Assembly: GCF_900104515.1 (NCBI RefSeq)
Contig: NZ_FNJL01000022.1
Location: forward strand, 33,685-97,684
Direction: 5' to 3'
DNA length: 64,000 bases
Source of the DNA: Paracidovorax cattleyae
GTDB taxonomy: Bacteria; Pseudomonadota; Gammaproteobacteria; Burkholderiales; Burkholderiaceae_C
The position numbers and the translations under genes were made by a program. The first letter of the stretch is position 1; each line of letters starts with the position of its first letter. Positions 19,493 to 27,639 of the stretch are shown here, one piece after another. The notes under the pieces were generated by a model. The model was not told the DNA's origin and ran no database searches. It saw only the letters and a list, made by a program, of their open reading frames with translations.

Positions 19493-19513
19493 AAATGCGA
19501 TGAATTCGCATTT
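19493..19513 (+). promoter_or_regulatory. Palindromic operator upstream of bfd (possible Fur site)
   Basis: AAATGCGA (19493-19500), centre TGAAT, TCGCATTT (19506-19513): a perfect 8-bp inverted repeat 40 bases before the bfd start. It has the AT-rich AAAT...ATTT frame of Fur boxes but only about 8 of 14 matches to the TGATAATnATTATCA core, so its regulator is uncertain. Iron control would suit the downstream gene. Confidence 0.4.
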
Positions 19514-19552
19514 ATAATGCTTCATCGTCCACACCGCCAAAACTGCAGCCCC

Positions 19553-19828
19553 ATGATCGTTTGTGTATGCCGCCGGGTTTCTGACCGGGAAATCGCACGC
19601 CACGCGCATGCGGGGTTGAGCTTCGACGAGATCCAGTTCGAACTCGGCGTGGCCACCCAGTGCGGCCGTTGCGAGTCCTGCGCACGCGACGTCGTCGCCC
19701 GGTGCGGCACCAGGCATTCGGTGGCCGCCCTGCACAAGGAAGACATCGCGCCGCATACCATCCAGCTTGCCCAACCCATCCTGGAAAGCAAGGCATGGAA
19801 CTCCTCTTCATCCTCGCTGGCAGCCTGA
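19553..19828 (+). CDS. bfd: Bacterioferritin-associated ferredoxin-like [2Fe-2S] protein
   Basis: A 91-aa protein whose N-terminal 55 residues match Bfd. Cys4 and Cys6 in MIVCVCRRVSD and two Cys in TQCGRCESC give the C-x-C...C-x2-C pattern that binds a [2Fe-2S] cluster. Bfd reduces bacterioferritin to release stored iron. The ATG at 19553 gives the canonical start; the open frame extends further upstream without similarity. It leads the iron block bfd-tonB-exbB-exbD-hemP. Confidence 0.88.
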   Translation: MIVCVCRRVSDREIARHAHAGLSFDEIQFELGVATQCGRCESCARDVVARCGTRHSVAALHKEDIAPHTIQLAQPILESKAWNSSSSSLAA

Positions 19829-19869
19829 TCCTCGTCGTGGGATCCATGTGGTGGATCTTCCGCAAGTAA
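19795..19869 (+). CDS. Possible 24-residue membrane peptide
   Basis: The reading frame begins with ATG at 19795, inside the last 34 bases of bfd, and encodes 24 residues: MELL, a strongly hydrophobic helix, and a WWIFRK end. GGAAAG lies about nine bases upstream. It looks like a single-pass inner-membrane microprotein between bfd and tonB. I do not recognise it, and nothing but its hydrophobic pattern and position supports it, so it could be chance. Confidence 0.35.
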   Translation: MELLFILAGSLILVVGSMWWIFRK

Positions 19870-19948
19870 GCAACTCCTCTTTGCCACTGCCCTGCACGGT
19901 GCGCCCGCACCGGCCCTCCCTCCACTGCGCAGGCAGATAACCTTTCCT

Positions 19949-20647
19949 ATGTCCCAGTTTGATCGCTATGGCTCCCCCGGGGGCGTGAGCCGCAATGCGG
20001 TGATCGCAGGTTCGGTCGTATTGCTGCACGTCGCGGGTCTCTGGGCCCTGCAATCCGGCCTGGTGCGCAAGGCTGCCGAGATCATCGTTCCCGCGGAAGT
20101 GCTGAGCGAATTCATCACGCCGCCCGCGCCTCCGCCTCCGCCCGTGCCGCCGCCCCCGAAGCCGGCACCGCCGCCGCCCAAGCCCGCGCCGCGCACGCCG
20201 GCGCCCCGTCCAGCGCCGATGCCCGTTGCCATTCCGGATCCCGCGCCTGCGCCGAACGCGCCGGTCGGCATCACCGAGCCGCAGCCGCCCGCGCCGGCAA
20301 TCGCCGCCCCCCAGGCGCCGCCCGCACCTCCGCCGGCGCCACCGGCACCGCCCGCCCCCCCCAAGATCGAGCTGCCGTCCAGCGATGCGGCCTACCTGAA
20401 CAACCCCAAGCCCCCCTATCCGGCGATCAGCCGCCGGCTGGGCGAGCAGGGGAAGGTCGTGGTACGCGTGCTGATCGGTACGGACGGCCTTCCGCAGAAA
20501 GTGGAACTCAACAAGTCCAGCGGTTACGACCGGCTGGACCGGCTGGCGATGGAAACGGTGATGCGCTACAGGTTCGTGCCCGGCAAGCGCAACGGTGTCC
20601 CCGAAACCATGTGGAACCTGGTTCCGTTCAACTTCGTCCTCGATTAA
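19949..20647 (+). CDS. tonB: Energy transducer TonB
   Basis: Couples the proton gradient, through ExbB-ExbD, to outer-membrane receptors. The protein is 232 aa. One N-terminal membrane helix (about residues 18-38) is followed by a very Pro-rich periplasmic spacer (about 50-145) with PPPPP and PAPPPP blocks. The globular C-terminal domain begins YLNNPKPPYPAISRRLGEQG and ends VPFNFVLD. The family TIGR01352 fold is clear. It is followed by exbB and exbD in the same direction with short gaps, so the three form one operon. Confidence 0.95.
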   Translation: MSQFDRYGSPGGVSRNAVIAGSVVLLHVAGLWALQSGLVRKAAEIIVPAEVLSEFITPPAPPPPPVPPPPKPAPPPPKPAPRTPAPRPAPMPVAIPDPAPAPNAPVGITEPQPPAPAIAAPQAPPAPPPAPPAPPAPPKIELPSSDAAYLNNPKPPYPAISRRLGEQGKVVVRVLIGTDGLPQKVELNKSSGYDRLDRLAMETVMRYRFVPGKRNGVPETMWNLVPFNFVLD

Positions 20648-20683
20648 ACGTCTCGAATATCTCTTTCAGCTTCAGGAGTTCTC

Positions 20684-21400
20684 ATGGAATCGCATTTCGG
20701 CATTGCCAACGTCTGGGTCCAGGGTGATTTCGTCACCCGGGCCGTCGCCGTGCTGCTGCTCGGCATGTCGCTCGCCTCGTGGATCGTCATCCTCATCAAG
20801 GCGCTGGACATCATCAAGTTCAAGAAGCACGCCCGCGCGGCGCGCGACTTCTGGCACAGCGAGGATTTCGCCTCCGGCATGGAGAAGCTCGGCAACGATC
20901 CGTCGAACCCGTTCCGGCACCTCGCGCTCGAAGGCCGCGAGGCCACCGCCCACCACCGCAACACCAAGGCACACCTGCACGACAGCCTCGACGTGAGCGA
21001 CTGGATCACGCGCAGCCTGCGCAACTGCATCGACGAATTCACCGCCCGCCTGCAGGCAGGCCTGGCCATTCTGGCGTCGGTCGGCTCCACCGCGCCCTTC
21101 ATCGGCCTCTTCGGCACCGTCTGGGGCATCTACCACGCTCTGGTGGCGATCGGCACCTCGGGCCAGTCCACCATCGACAAGGTGGCCGGCCCGATCGGCG
21201 AGGCGCTCATCATGACCGCCCTCGGCCTGGCGGTCGCCATTCCCGCAGTGCTGGGCTACAACGCGCTGGTGCGGGGCAACAAGTCCATCCTGAACGGCCT
21301 CAACAGCTTCGCGCACGACCTGCATGCCTATTTCGTGACCGGCGCCCGCGTCAGCGCCCCGTCCGACCAGGGCAAGGTCCTGCCCATCAAGAAAGGCTGA
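20684..21400 (+). CDS. exbB: Biopolymer transport protein ExbB
   Basis: Proton-channel subunit of the TonB motor, 238 aa with three membrane helices. The MotA/TolQ/ExbB proton-channel core is at about residues 125-200, with LASVGSTAPFIGLFGTVWGI and the second channel helix ALIMTALGLAVAIPAVLGYN. CAGGAG precedes the ATG at 20684. The gap from tonB is 36 bases and to exbD six. Confidence 0.95.
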   Translation: MESHFGIANVWVQGDFVTRAVAVLLLGMSLASWIVILIKALDIIKFKKHARAARDFWHSEDFASGMEKLGNDPSNPFRHLALEGREATAHHRNTKAHLHDSLDVSDWITRSLRNCIDEFTARLQAGLAILASVGSTAPFIGLFGTVWGIYHALVAIGTSGQSTIDKVAGPIGEALIMTALGLAVAIPAVLGYNALVRGNKSILNGLNSFAHDLHAYFVTGARVSAPSDQGKVLPIKKG

Positions 21401-21406
21401 CGCGCC

Positions 21407-21814
21407 ATGGCATTCGGAACCCAGGACGACGCCGACGAGGTGATGAACGAGATCAACATGACGCCCCTGGTGGATGTCATGCTGGTGCTGCTCATCATCT
21501 TCATCATCACCGTGCCGGTCATGAAGCATGCCGTGCCGGTGGACCTGCCGCGCGCCTCGGCAGAACGCGAGAACGTCAAACCCGAGACCATCCGCCTGAG
21601 CGTCACGGCCGACGGCAACTACCACTGGAACGAGACGGACATCGGCGACGAGGAACTGGAGCCGCGCCTGAAGGCCGAGGCCGCCAAGGACCCGCAACCC
21701 GACCTGCACATCCGCGGCGACAAGAGCGTGCGCTACGAGCGCGTGGCCCAGGCCATGGCAGCCGCGCAGCGCGCAGGCGTGCGCAAGATCGGCTTCGTCA
21801 CCGATCCGCAGTGA
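21407..21814 (+). CDS. exbD: Biopolymer transport protein ExbD
   Basis: Partner of ExbB in the TonB motor, 135 aa. One membrane helix near residues 22-42 carries the key Asp in INMTPLVDVMLVLLIIFII. The periplasmic domain follows, with a LHIRGDKSVRYERVAQAMAA segment typical of ExbD. It ends the tonB-exbB-exbD unit; hemP follows after 96 bases behind its own Fur-box promoter. Confidence 0.95.
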   Translation: MAFGTQDDADEVMNEINMTPLVDVMLVLLIIFIITVPVMKHAVPVDLPRASAERENVKPETIRLSVTADGNYHWNETDIGDEELEPRLKAEAAKDPQPDLHIRGDKSVRYERVAQAMAAAQRAGVRKIGFVTDPQ

Positions 21815-21849
21815 GGCAACAAATATTTGCAATAAAGCCGGGCACAGCC

Positions 21850-21877
21850 TTGACGCTCAATTGAGAATGGTTATCAT
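21850..21877 (+). promoter_or_regulatory. hemP promoter with overlapping Fur box
   Basis: TTGACG (21850-21855), 16-base spacer, TATCAT (21872-21877) is a good sigma-70 promoter. Across its spacer and -10 lies TGAGAATGGTTATCA (21862-21876), which matches the Fur consensus TGATAATnATTATCA at 12 of 14 defined positions. Iron-loaded Fur bound there would block RNA polymerase. Confidence 0.8.
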
Positions 21878-21910
21878 TAATCCATTGCCAACGCACCGAG
21901 GATCCAATCC

Positions 21911-22132
21911 ATGCACGCCAGCCTGACCGCCCTGTCCCCCTCCGCAGCCTTCTTCGGCGCCCCGGGCATCGCCGACCGGCAGTCCGATGCCCATGGCCGC
22001 CCGTCGTCCTCGGCCCCGGCGGTGGACAGCAGCGAATTGCTCAAGGGGCAGAAGACCGTGGCGATCTTCCACAACGGCTCCATCTACCGCCTGCAGGCCA
22101 CCAAGCTCGGCAAGCTGATCCTCACCAAATAG
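21911..22132 (+). CDS. hemP: Hemin uptake protein HemP
   Basis: Small cytosolic protein of 73 aa. Its last 35 residues are the HemP domain (GSIYRLQATKLGKLILTK at the end); the first 35 are a variable Ser/Pro/Ala-rich region. HemP genes are among the most strongly iron-repressed genes in betaproteobacteria, where HemP is needed for haem uptake and may act as a regulator. A Fur-box promoter lies directly upstream. A structured RNA segment begins at the stop codon and ends in a poly-T run. Confidence 0.92.
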   Translation: MHASLTALSPSAAFFGAPGIADRQSDAHGRPSSSAPAVDSSELLKGQKTVAIFHNGSIYRLQATKLGKLILTK

Positions 22133-22225
22133 GTTTCATCGTGGGGCGACTCCCGGACCGCCTGCCGGTCCGCCGGGTCGTATTCGCCAGCCAACGGTTC
22201 ACCCCGCGTAGCCAGGCTTTTTTTT
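22131..22225 (+). ncRNA. Structured RNA element copy 1 in the hemP 3' region (candidate sRNA)
   Basis: About 95 bases that begin at the hemP stop codon and end in eight T. A second copy at 32264-32355 is about 85% identical. The 5' part can fold: CGAC-CC / GG-GTCG flanks an inner stem GGACCG/CGGTCC around a five-base loop. A conserved, mostly unpaired block GCCAGCCAACGGTT follows, then CGCGTAGCCAGGC and the T run. The gene-end position fits an sRNA cleaved from, or ending with, the Fur-regulated hemP mRNA. Function and processing are inferred. Confidence 0.6.
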
Positions 22226-22244
22226 CCCACTGCGCCTCCCAAAG

Positions 22245-22272
22245 AAAAACCGGCCTCTCGGGGCCGGTTTTT
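22245..22272. terminator. Bidirectional intrinsic terminator
   Basis: AAAAACCGGCC (22245-22255), loop TCTCGG, GGCCGGTTTTT (22262-22272): an 11-bp perfect stem with A/T tracts on both sides. It can stop plus-strand transcripts from hemP and minus-strand transcripts from the GlcG-like gene. Confidence 0.9.
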
Positions 22273-22320
22273 CCATTTGTGGCCGGCACCCCGGGGGTGC
22301 AGGCGCCAGCGGCGGCCGTA

Positions 22321-22728
22321 TCAGAGGCCGATGGCTGCGATGCCGGCGCGGGCGATCTGTGCGTCCTCGCTGGATTTCACGCCGCTCACGCCGACGGCGC
22401 CCAGGCACTGGCCATCCTTCAGGATCGGCACGCCGCCCTCGAGCATGCCGTCGATGAACGGAGCCGTCAGGAAGGCGGTGCGGCCGCCATTGATGATGTC
22501 CTCGTACGCCTTGCTTTCGCGGCGGCCCAGGGCGGCCGTGCGGGCCTTGCCGGGGGCGATGTGAGAAGACAGGGGCGCGGCGCCGTCCAGGCGCTGCAGC
22601 GAAAGCAGGTGGCCGCCGTCGTCCACGATGGCGATGGTCACCGCCCAGCCGTTGCGCAGGGCCTCGGCTTCCGCGGCGGCGGCGATTTTCTTGACATCGG
22701 CGAATTCGAGCTCGGATCTGGTCTTCAT
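22321..22728 (-). CDS. GlcG/HbpS-family haem-binding protein
   Basis: A 135-aa single-domain protein of the GlcG/HbpS family (PF03928). Motifs: VTIAIVDDGGHLLSLQRLDGA near residue 30, the central ARTAALGRRES, and the end segment GGVPILKDGQCLGAVGVSG. Members bind haem or corrinoid-type ligands, and several lie in haem loci. The ATG at 22728 gives the standard family start and no signal peptide. It is convergent with hemP, with which it shares a two-way terminator, so a link to haem handling is plausible but not shown. Confidence 0.85.
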   Translation of the reverse strand: MKTRSELEFADVKKIAAAAEAEALRNGWAVTIAIVDDGGHLLSLQRLDGAAPLSSHIAPGKARTAALGRRESKAYEDIINGGRTAFLTAPFIDGMLEGGVPILKDGQCLGAVGVSGVKSSEDAQIARAGIAAIGL

Positions 22729-22971
22729 GGGATCTTCGGGGAAATGGGTGTGGGCGAAAGTTGCCGGCAGGCCGCAGCCGCGTTCCGCCGGCTCGGACAG
22801 CCTGCGGAGAATATCGCCTGCAAGGTGCTCCACCGGACTGTTCACGGCAAAACACTGCATCCCAAAAGGTCGGGATTGGCAAAGGTTATTTGAAAGCGGG
22901 TTGAAAGCCACCACCTAGAATTTGCCGGTCTGCACTTCGCAGGCCTCAACAGGCAAAGGGAGCAAGAGAAG

Positions 22972-23664
22972 ATGAATGATCAAGTCACCGTTCTGGGCTC
23001 TGCGGGCTACGGCGTCTCGCAGGAGCAGCGGCAGCGCGTGCTGCGCAATACCTACTGGCTGCTCGCACTGAGCATGGTGCCCACGGTGCTGGGCGCCTGG
23101 CTGGGCGTGGCCACCGGCATCACCCAGTCGCTGCGCGGCGGCGTGGGCCTGATCGTCTTCCTGGGCGGCGCCTTCGGCTTCATGTTCGCCATCGAGAAGA
23201 CCAAGAACTCGGCGGCCGGCGTGCCGGTGCTGCTGGGCTTCACATTCTTCATGGGCCTCATGCTCTCGCGCCTGATCGGCATGGTGCTGGGCTTCAAGAA
23301 CGGCACCGACCTCGTCATGACGGCCTTCGCCGGCACGGCGGGCGTGTTCCTGGTCATGGCCAGCCTGGCCACGGTGATCAAGCGCGACCTCTCGGGCATG
23401 GGCAAGTGGCTCTTCGTGGGCGCCATGGTCCTGCTGGTGGGCTCGGTCATCAACGTGTTCGTGGGCTCCTCGGCCGGCATGATGGCCATCTCGGTGGCCG
23501 CCATCGGCATCTTTAGTGCGTACATGCTGTATGACCTGAAGCAGATCATCGACGGCGGCGAGACCAACTACATCAGCGCCACGCTGGCGCTGTACCTGGA
23601 CCTCTTCAACGTGTTCCAGAGCCTGCTGGCCCTGCTGGGCATCATGGGCGGCGAGCGCGACTGA
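22972..23664 (+). CDS. Bax inhibitor-1/YccA-family membrane protein
   Basis: Seven-helix inner-membrane protein of 230 aa in the BI-1 family (PF01027). The conserved end region SAYMLYDLKQIIDGGETNYISATLALYLDLFNVFQSLL contains the pair of Asp residues typical of these pH-sensitive calcium-leak proteins. In E. coli the homologue YccA modulates the FtsH protease. A purine-rich AGAGAAG precedes the ATG. A strong terminator follows the gene. Confidence 0.92.
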   Translation: MNDQVTVLGSAGYGVSQEQRQRVLRNTYWLLALSMVPTVLGAWLGVATGITQSLRGGVGLIVFLGGAFGFMFAIEKTKNSAAGVPVLLGFTFFMGLMLSRLIGMVLGFKNGTDLVMTAFAGTAGVFLVMASLATVIKRDLSGMGKWLFVGAMVLLVGSVINVFVGSSAGMMAISVAAIGIFSAYMLYDLKQIIDGGETNYISATLALYLDLFNVFQSLLALLGIMGGERD

Positions 23665-23698
23665 AGCACGCCGGGGCAGGTTGCCCCGATCCGGCACG

Positions 23699-23724
23699 AA
23701 AGGCCTCCTTCGGAGGCCTTTTGC
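23699..23724 (+). terminator. Intrinsic terminator of the YccA-like gene
   Basis: AAAGGCCTCC (23699-23708), loop TTC, GGAGGCCTTT (23712-23721), then further T: a perfect 10-bp stem 35 bases after the stop codon. Confidence 0.9.
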
Positions 23725-23789
23725 TTTTCCTCAGGGTGGGCGCACGCAGGCCTCAATGATCCGGCGCAGCGGCCGATAATGGATGGAAG

Positions 23790-24200
23790 ATGCCAAACCG
23801 CCGCACAGCCCTGCTCCCCGCCCGCTCGCCAGGCCGCCGGTTTTCGTGGCTCGCAGCGTGCGCGGCGGCTCCGCTGCTGCTGTCGGGCTGCGACATTCCC
23901 GGCCTGGGCCCGGATCCACGTACGGTGCAGAAGGAAGCCGAGGCCAAGGCCATCGGTGGCGCCTGCCGCCACGCCCTGCGGGGCCTGGAGGACTGCTTCA
24001 CCCTCAACCCCAAGGCCTCGAAGGCCCAGGTGTTCGCCGGCTGGAAGGAAATGGACCAGTACATGCGCGAGAACAAGCTGGAGGGCGCGCCCTCGGTGCT
24101 GGGCAACCTGGAGAAGCCTCCCGCCACCCCGGCCCGCCGCGCAGAGGAAGGCCGCACCGAGGAAACCCGCGAAGGCGGGTCGGGTCGCAGCCGGAGCTGA
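23790..24200 (+). CDS. Small lipoprotein of unknown function
   Basis: A 136-aa protein with a twin-Arg-rich N-terminus, a hydrophobic stretch and lipobox LLLSGC at about residues 29-34, so it should be lipidated and anchored in the envelope. The mature part has a central Cys pair in GGACRHALRGLEDCFTLNP and an acidic/Arg-rich C-terminal tail. The spacing of the two Cys suggests a disulphide. I do not recognise a named family. It is convergent with rlmD. Confidence 0.75.
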   Translation: MPNRRTALLPARSPGRRFSWLAACAAAPLLLSGCDIPGLGPDPRTVQKEAEAKAIGGACRHALRGLEDCFTLNPKASKAQVFAGWKEMDQYMRENKLEGAPSVLGNLEKPPATPARRAEEGRTEETREGGSGRSRS

Positions 24201-24309
24201 AGCCGGCTTCGCCCTGCAGGCCTGCCTCGCCAGCCCGCAAGCCCGAAAGCGAAAGCCCCCCGGGCCGCTCGAGCAGCGGCGGCCCGGCTCCCGGAACGCC
24301 TTCCCGGTC

Positions 24310-25779
24310 TCAGGCGCGCTCGAACACCGCCATGCTTTCGACGTGGGCGGTGTGGGGGAACATGTTCACCACGCCAGCCGCCACGCAGCGGTAGCCCGCC
24401 TGGTGCACCAGCAGGCCGGCGTCGCGCGCCAGCGTGGCCGGATTGCAGCTCACATAGACGATGCGCTGCGGTGGCGTCCAGCCCTCGGCCGAGACAGGCA
24501 GCGCCGGCGCATCTTCCGCACCGATGCGCGCCTGGTGGATGTCGGCCAGGGCCTTGGCGAGCGCGAAGGCGCCCTCGCGCGGCGGATCCACCAGCCATTT
24601 GTCGGCGACGCCGTCGGCGACGAGCATCTCCGGCGTCATCTCGAACAGGTTGCGTGCCACGAAGGTGGTTGGGGCCAGCGCCTGCGGCCGGTCTTCCCGG
24701 TTCTTGCGGTAGTTCTCGCGCGAGCGGGCCACCAGGGCCTCGCTACCCTCGATGCCCAGAACCTCCCGTGCCTGGGTGGCGAGGGGCAGCGTGAAGTTGC
24801 CCAGGCCGCAGAACCAGTCGATCACCCGGTCGGCACGGCCGGCATGGAGCAGGCGCAGCGCACGCGTGACCAGCACTCGGTTGATGTGCGGGTTGACCTG
24901 CGTGAAGTCGGTGGGCTTGAAGGGCATGGTGATGCCGAAGTCCGGCAGCGCGTAGCCCAGCTGCGGACCGCCCTCATGCAGCAGGTGTACCGTGTCCGGG
25001 CCCTTGGGCTGCAGCCACCATTGCACGCCGTGCGCGGTGGCGAAGGCGCGCAGCCGGCCCATGTCGGCCTCGGACAGCGGCTCCAGATGGCGCAGAACCA
25101 GCGCGGTGACCTCGTCGCCGCAGGCCAGCTCGATCTGCGGGCAGGTGTCCCGCGCATCCATCGAGGCGATGAGCGCGCGCAGGGGCAGCAGCATGGCGCT
25201 CACGTGGGGCGGCAGCACGGGGCAGACTTCCATGTCGGCGATGTAGCGGCTCTTGCGCTCGTGGAAGCCCACCAGCACCTTGCCTTTTTTCTCGACATGC
25301 CGCACGGCCAGGCGCGCGCGGTAGCGGTAGCCCCAGGCGGGCCCCTCGATGGGCCGCAGCACGGTCTCGGCCTTCACCTTGCCCAGGTGCCAGAGGTTGT
25401 CCTCCAGCACGCGCTGCTTGACGGCCACCTGGGCGCCGACGTGCAGGTGCTGCATCTTGCAGCCGCCGCAGGCGCCGGCATGCAGACCGAAATGGGGGCA
25501 TCCCGGGCGCACGCGCTGTGGGGATTCGCGGTGGATGGCGGTGAGGCTCGCCTGCTCCCAGTTGTTCTTCTTGCGGTGCGTGTTGGCGCTCACCCATTCG
25601 AAGGGCAGCGCGCCGTCGATGAAGACGACCTTGCCGTCGGGCCTACGGGCAACGCCCTGGGCGTCCATGTCCATGGACGTGACCTCCAGCCAGCCCGGCG
25701 GGAGGTCGGTGCGCCCTTGCGCGGGCGCGGAAGAAGATGGGTCCTGGAGGATCTCGGGATGTTCTGTGGGGTCGCTCAT
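24310..25779 (-). CDS. rlmD: 23S rRNA (uracil-1939-C5)-methyltransferase
   Basis: SAM-dependent enzyme that methylates U1939 of 23S rRNA, 489 aa. The N-terminal TRAM region is followed by an iron-sulphur cluster motif with three Cys in [19 protein letters not shown] near residues 92-110. The methyltransferase domain has [16 protein letters not shown] (SAM binding) and the catalytic-Cys motif [12 protein letters not shown] near residue 444. [12 protein letters not shown] is also typical. It is longer than E. coli RlmD (433 aa), mostly by an insertion before the catalytic motif. The ATG at 25779 is the standard start. Confidence 0.94.
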   Translation of the reverse strand: MSDPTEHPEILQDPSSSAPAQGRTDLPPGWLEVTSMDMDAQGVARRPDGKVVFIDGALPFEWVSANTHRKKNNWEQASLTAIHRESPQRVRPGCPHFGLHAGACGGCKMQHLHVGAQVAVKQRVLEDNLWHLGKVKAETVLRPIEGPAWGYRYRARLAVRHVEKKGKVLVGFHERKSRYIADMEVCPVLPPHVSAMLLPLRALIASMDARDTCPQIELACGDEVTALVLRHLEPLSEADMGRLRAFATAHGVQWWLQPKGPDTVHLLHEGGPQLGYALPDFGITMPFKPTDFTQVNPHINRVLVTRALRLLHAGRADRVIDWFCGLGNFTLPLATQAREVLGIEGSEALVARSRENYRKNREDRPQALAPTTFVARNLFEMTPEMLVADGVADKWLVDPPREGAFALAKALADIHQARIGAEDAPALPVSAEGWTPPQRIVYVSCNPATLARDAGLLVHQAGYRCVAAGVVNMFPHTAHVESMAVFERA

Positions 25780-25862
25780 CCCCCGATTGTCTCAGGCCGG
25801 CCGCGCCTCGCCCTGTGCCGGCCCGCACTCGCGGCCATCGGGCGGACGGCGCAGCGCGGCGC

Positions 25863-26549
25863 TCAGTGGATACCGCGGACGAGGCCGCTGCGTCCGTCCT
25901 TGTCCAGGCGCAATGGTGGCAGCGAAAAATGGTCCAGGTCCTGCTTCGTGGCCGCGATGTCGAGTCCGACGACCGCCGACGTGTCCGGATCCACCTCCAG
26001 GCCCAGAGGCATCGTGGCGAACTGGACATAGTCGCGGCTGGCATTCCACAGGGGCTGCCCGCCGATCGCCTGGAGTACCGCGCCCACGTCCGTCCCCAAT
26101 GCCAGTCCCTTGAGGCCGAAGCCGGGCAGCTCGCCGTGCGGGCCGAAAGCGATGACGTTGACCACGCGGTCGCCGCGGAAACGCATGGCCAGCGCTCCAT
26201 GGGCCAGCGAGCCGGCGGGCCGTGGATGGCGGGCCAGCCGCTCGTTCAGTCCGCGCGGGTACAGGTACACGAAGACCGTGTCCGGCCGGGCCCCACCGTG
26301 CCGGGTGGCATCCGGCTTGCCGAGCGCGTCCACCACATCCTGCTGGTGCATGCCCAGCGCCACCGGGCCGACGCGACGGCATGCTTCGGGAAGCGCTGCG
26401 ACCGGGTCCTGCGCCGGGAAAGCCTGGCCGAGGGCCTCCCTGCACGCGGTACCTGCCTGCACGCCATCTGGCGCGGGAGCCGCCTGCGCGACGCCCAGGA
26501 AGACCGCTGCGCACAGCAGGCAGGCGAAAGATGGGGGCCTGGAAATCAT
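25863..26549 (-). CDS. Secreted protein of unknown function
   Basis: A 228-aa protein with a Sec signal peptide (about residues 1-23, ending AQA). The mature part starts with a Cys-containing helix (GTACREALGQAF), then VGPVALGMHQQDVVDALGKPD. That segment resembles the GMs...V...LG.P pattern of SmpA/BamE-like small domains, which bind or bridge in the envelope. The pattern recurs weakly near GLKGLALGTDVGAVLQAIGG, suggesting two repeats of the fold. GGAG lies before the ATG at 26549. Function is not known. Confidence 0.7.
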   Translation of the reverse strand: MISRPPSFACLLCAAVFLGVAQAAPAPDGVQAGTACREALGQAFPAQDPVAALPEACRRVGPVALGMHQQDVVDALGKPDATRHGGARPDTVFVYLYPRGLNERLARHPRPAGSLAHGALAMRFRGDRVVNVIAFGPHGELPGFGLKGLALGTDVGAVLQAIGGQPLWNASRDYVQFATMPLGLEVDPDTSAVVGLDIAATKQDLDHFSLPPLRLDKDGRSGLVRGIH

Positions 26550-26605
26550 GGCGCGCTCCTTCGTGGACCGCGATCGGAAAGGATGGGGGCGTAGGCGCCC
26601 GGCAG

Positions 26606-26935
26606 TCAACTGCGTGCGGGGCGCACCAGCCGCGGCACGGGATCGGAAGGCGGCAGGCCCACGCGGGAGCCGGGCACCGAGGCACTGGACGGAAGGCGGT
26701 TGAATTCGATCTGGCAATCGCCGCTGTCCAGCGAGAAGACCAGGGTCGAACCCGGCGCGACGCGCGGCAGGGTCTGGTGGATCTGCTGCGCCAGGTCCAC
26801 CGGCGGCGTCTGCGACCGGTAGATCACCTGCTGGCTCGCGGAATAGACCACGTAGCACGCGGCGGAGGCCGCGGCGCTCCACAGTCCGGCGGACAGCGCG
26901 GCGGCGGCGAACAGGACAGAACGGCAGGCGGACAT
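26606..26935 (-). CDS. Small secreted protein of unknown function
   Basis: A 109-aa protein with a clear Sec signal peptide (ending ASAA near residue 25). Two Cys, one at the mature start (CYVVYSASQQVIYRSQTPP) and one in DSGDCQIEF, could pair. The sequence around VDLAQQIHQTLP is typical of small periplasmic proteins common in Comamonadaceae, which have no assigned role. AGGAGC precedes the ATG at 26935. It lies 56 bases upstream of another secreted-protein gene on the same strand. Confidence 0.7.
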   Translation of the reverse strand: MSACRSVLFAAAALSAGLWSAAASAACYVVYSASQQVIYRSQTPPVDLAQQIHQTLPRVAPGSTLVFSLDSGDCQIEFNRLPSSASVPGSRVGLPPSDPVPRLVRPARS

Positions 26936-27033
26936 CGGCGAAGCTCCTGGGTGGGTGGCGGGACGGCCGGAACCGGACGGCGCGAGGCCGATTATTGCGG
27001 ACTTTGCGGCGCCTGCCTTCCCCGGCAGCGCGG

Positions 27034-27516
27034 TCAGGCGCGCACGGGGCGTTCGTCCAGCGCGAGATGGAACGAATGCTTGACCTCTTCCATCACCGCA
27101 TAGGTGCGCGTCTCGCGCACGCCCGGCAACTGCCACAGCACCTCTCCGGCGAACTGGCGGTAGGCGTTCATGTCGGCCTGCCGGGTCTTGAGCAGGTAGT
27201 CGAATCCGCCCGCCACCATGTGGCATTCCATGATGGCCGGATGGACCTGCACGGCGGCCTTGAACTGGTCGAACACGTTGGGCGTGGTGCGGTCCAGCAG
27301 CACCTCGACGAACACGAGCATGCCGGCGCCGAGCTTCTGCGGATTGAGCCGGGCCTCGTAGCCCAGGATGTAGCCCTCGCGCGTGAGCCGCTGCACCCGG
27401 GCGAGCACGGCCGTGGGCGACAGGGCGACCCGCTCGGCGAGCTTGAGGTTGGAGATGCGGCCGTCGTCCTGCAGGATTGCCAGTATCCGGCGGTCCAACC
27501 TGTCTATTTCATCCAC
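27034..27516 (-). CDS. Lrp/AsnC-family regulator, probably of putA
   Basis: A 160-aa transcription factor: N-terminal winged helix (residues 1-60, with DRLDRRILAILQDDGRISNLKLAERVALSPTAV) and the ligand-sensing RAM/AsnC domain (about 70-150, with VAGGFDYLLKTR). The start is GTG at 27516. It is transcribed away from putA across a 123-base gap, the arrangement of the proline-responsive activator PutR and its target, so control of proline catabolism is the likely role. The gap is AT-rich for this genome and probably holds the operator. Confidence 0.88.
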   Translation of the reverse strand: MDEIDRLDRRILAILQDDGRISNLKLAERVALSPTAVLARVQRLTREGYILGYEARLNPQKLGAGMLVFVEVLLDRTTPNVFDQFKAAVQVHPAIMECHMVAGGFDYLLKTRQADMNAYRQFAGEVLWQLPGVRETRTYAVMEEVKHSFHLALDERPVRA

Positions 27517-27639
27517 GTTATCCCAATTTCATAGTGAGACATTCATCGATCATCCCCATTTTTGCTCATTAATTCAACACGCCAGGCAGGATGATGCAGG
27601 CATTTCCTCTTTCCTCACCTGCTTTCGGACCGCCCCGCC

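Noticed and set aside
22199..22882. Protein frames across the RNA element, both ending in KKPGYAG-type sequence
   Set aside because: The similarity between the two loci is at the RNA level; the frames are antisense to the element and are not maintained as proteins.
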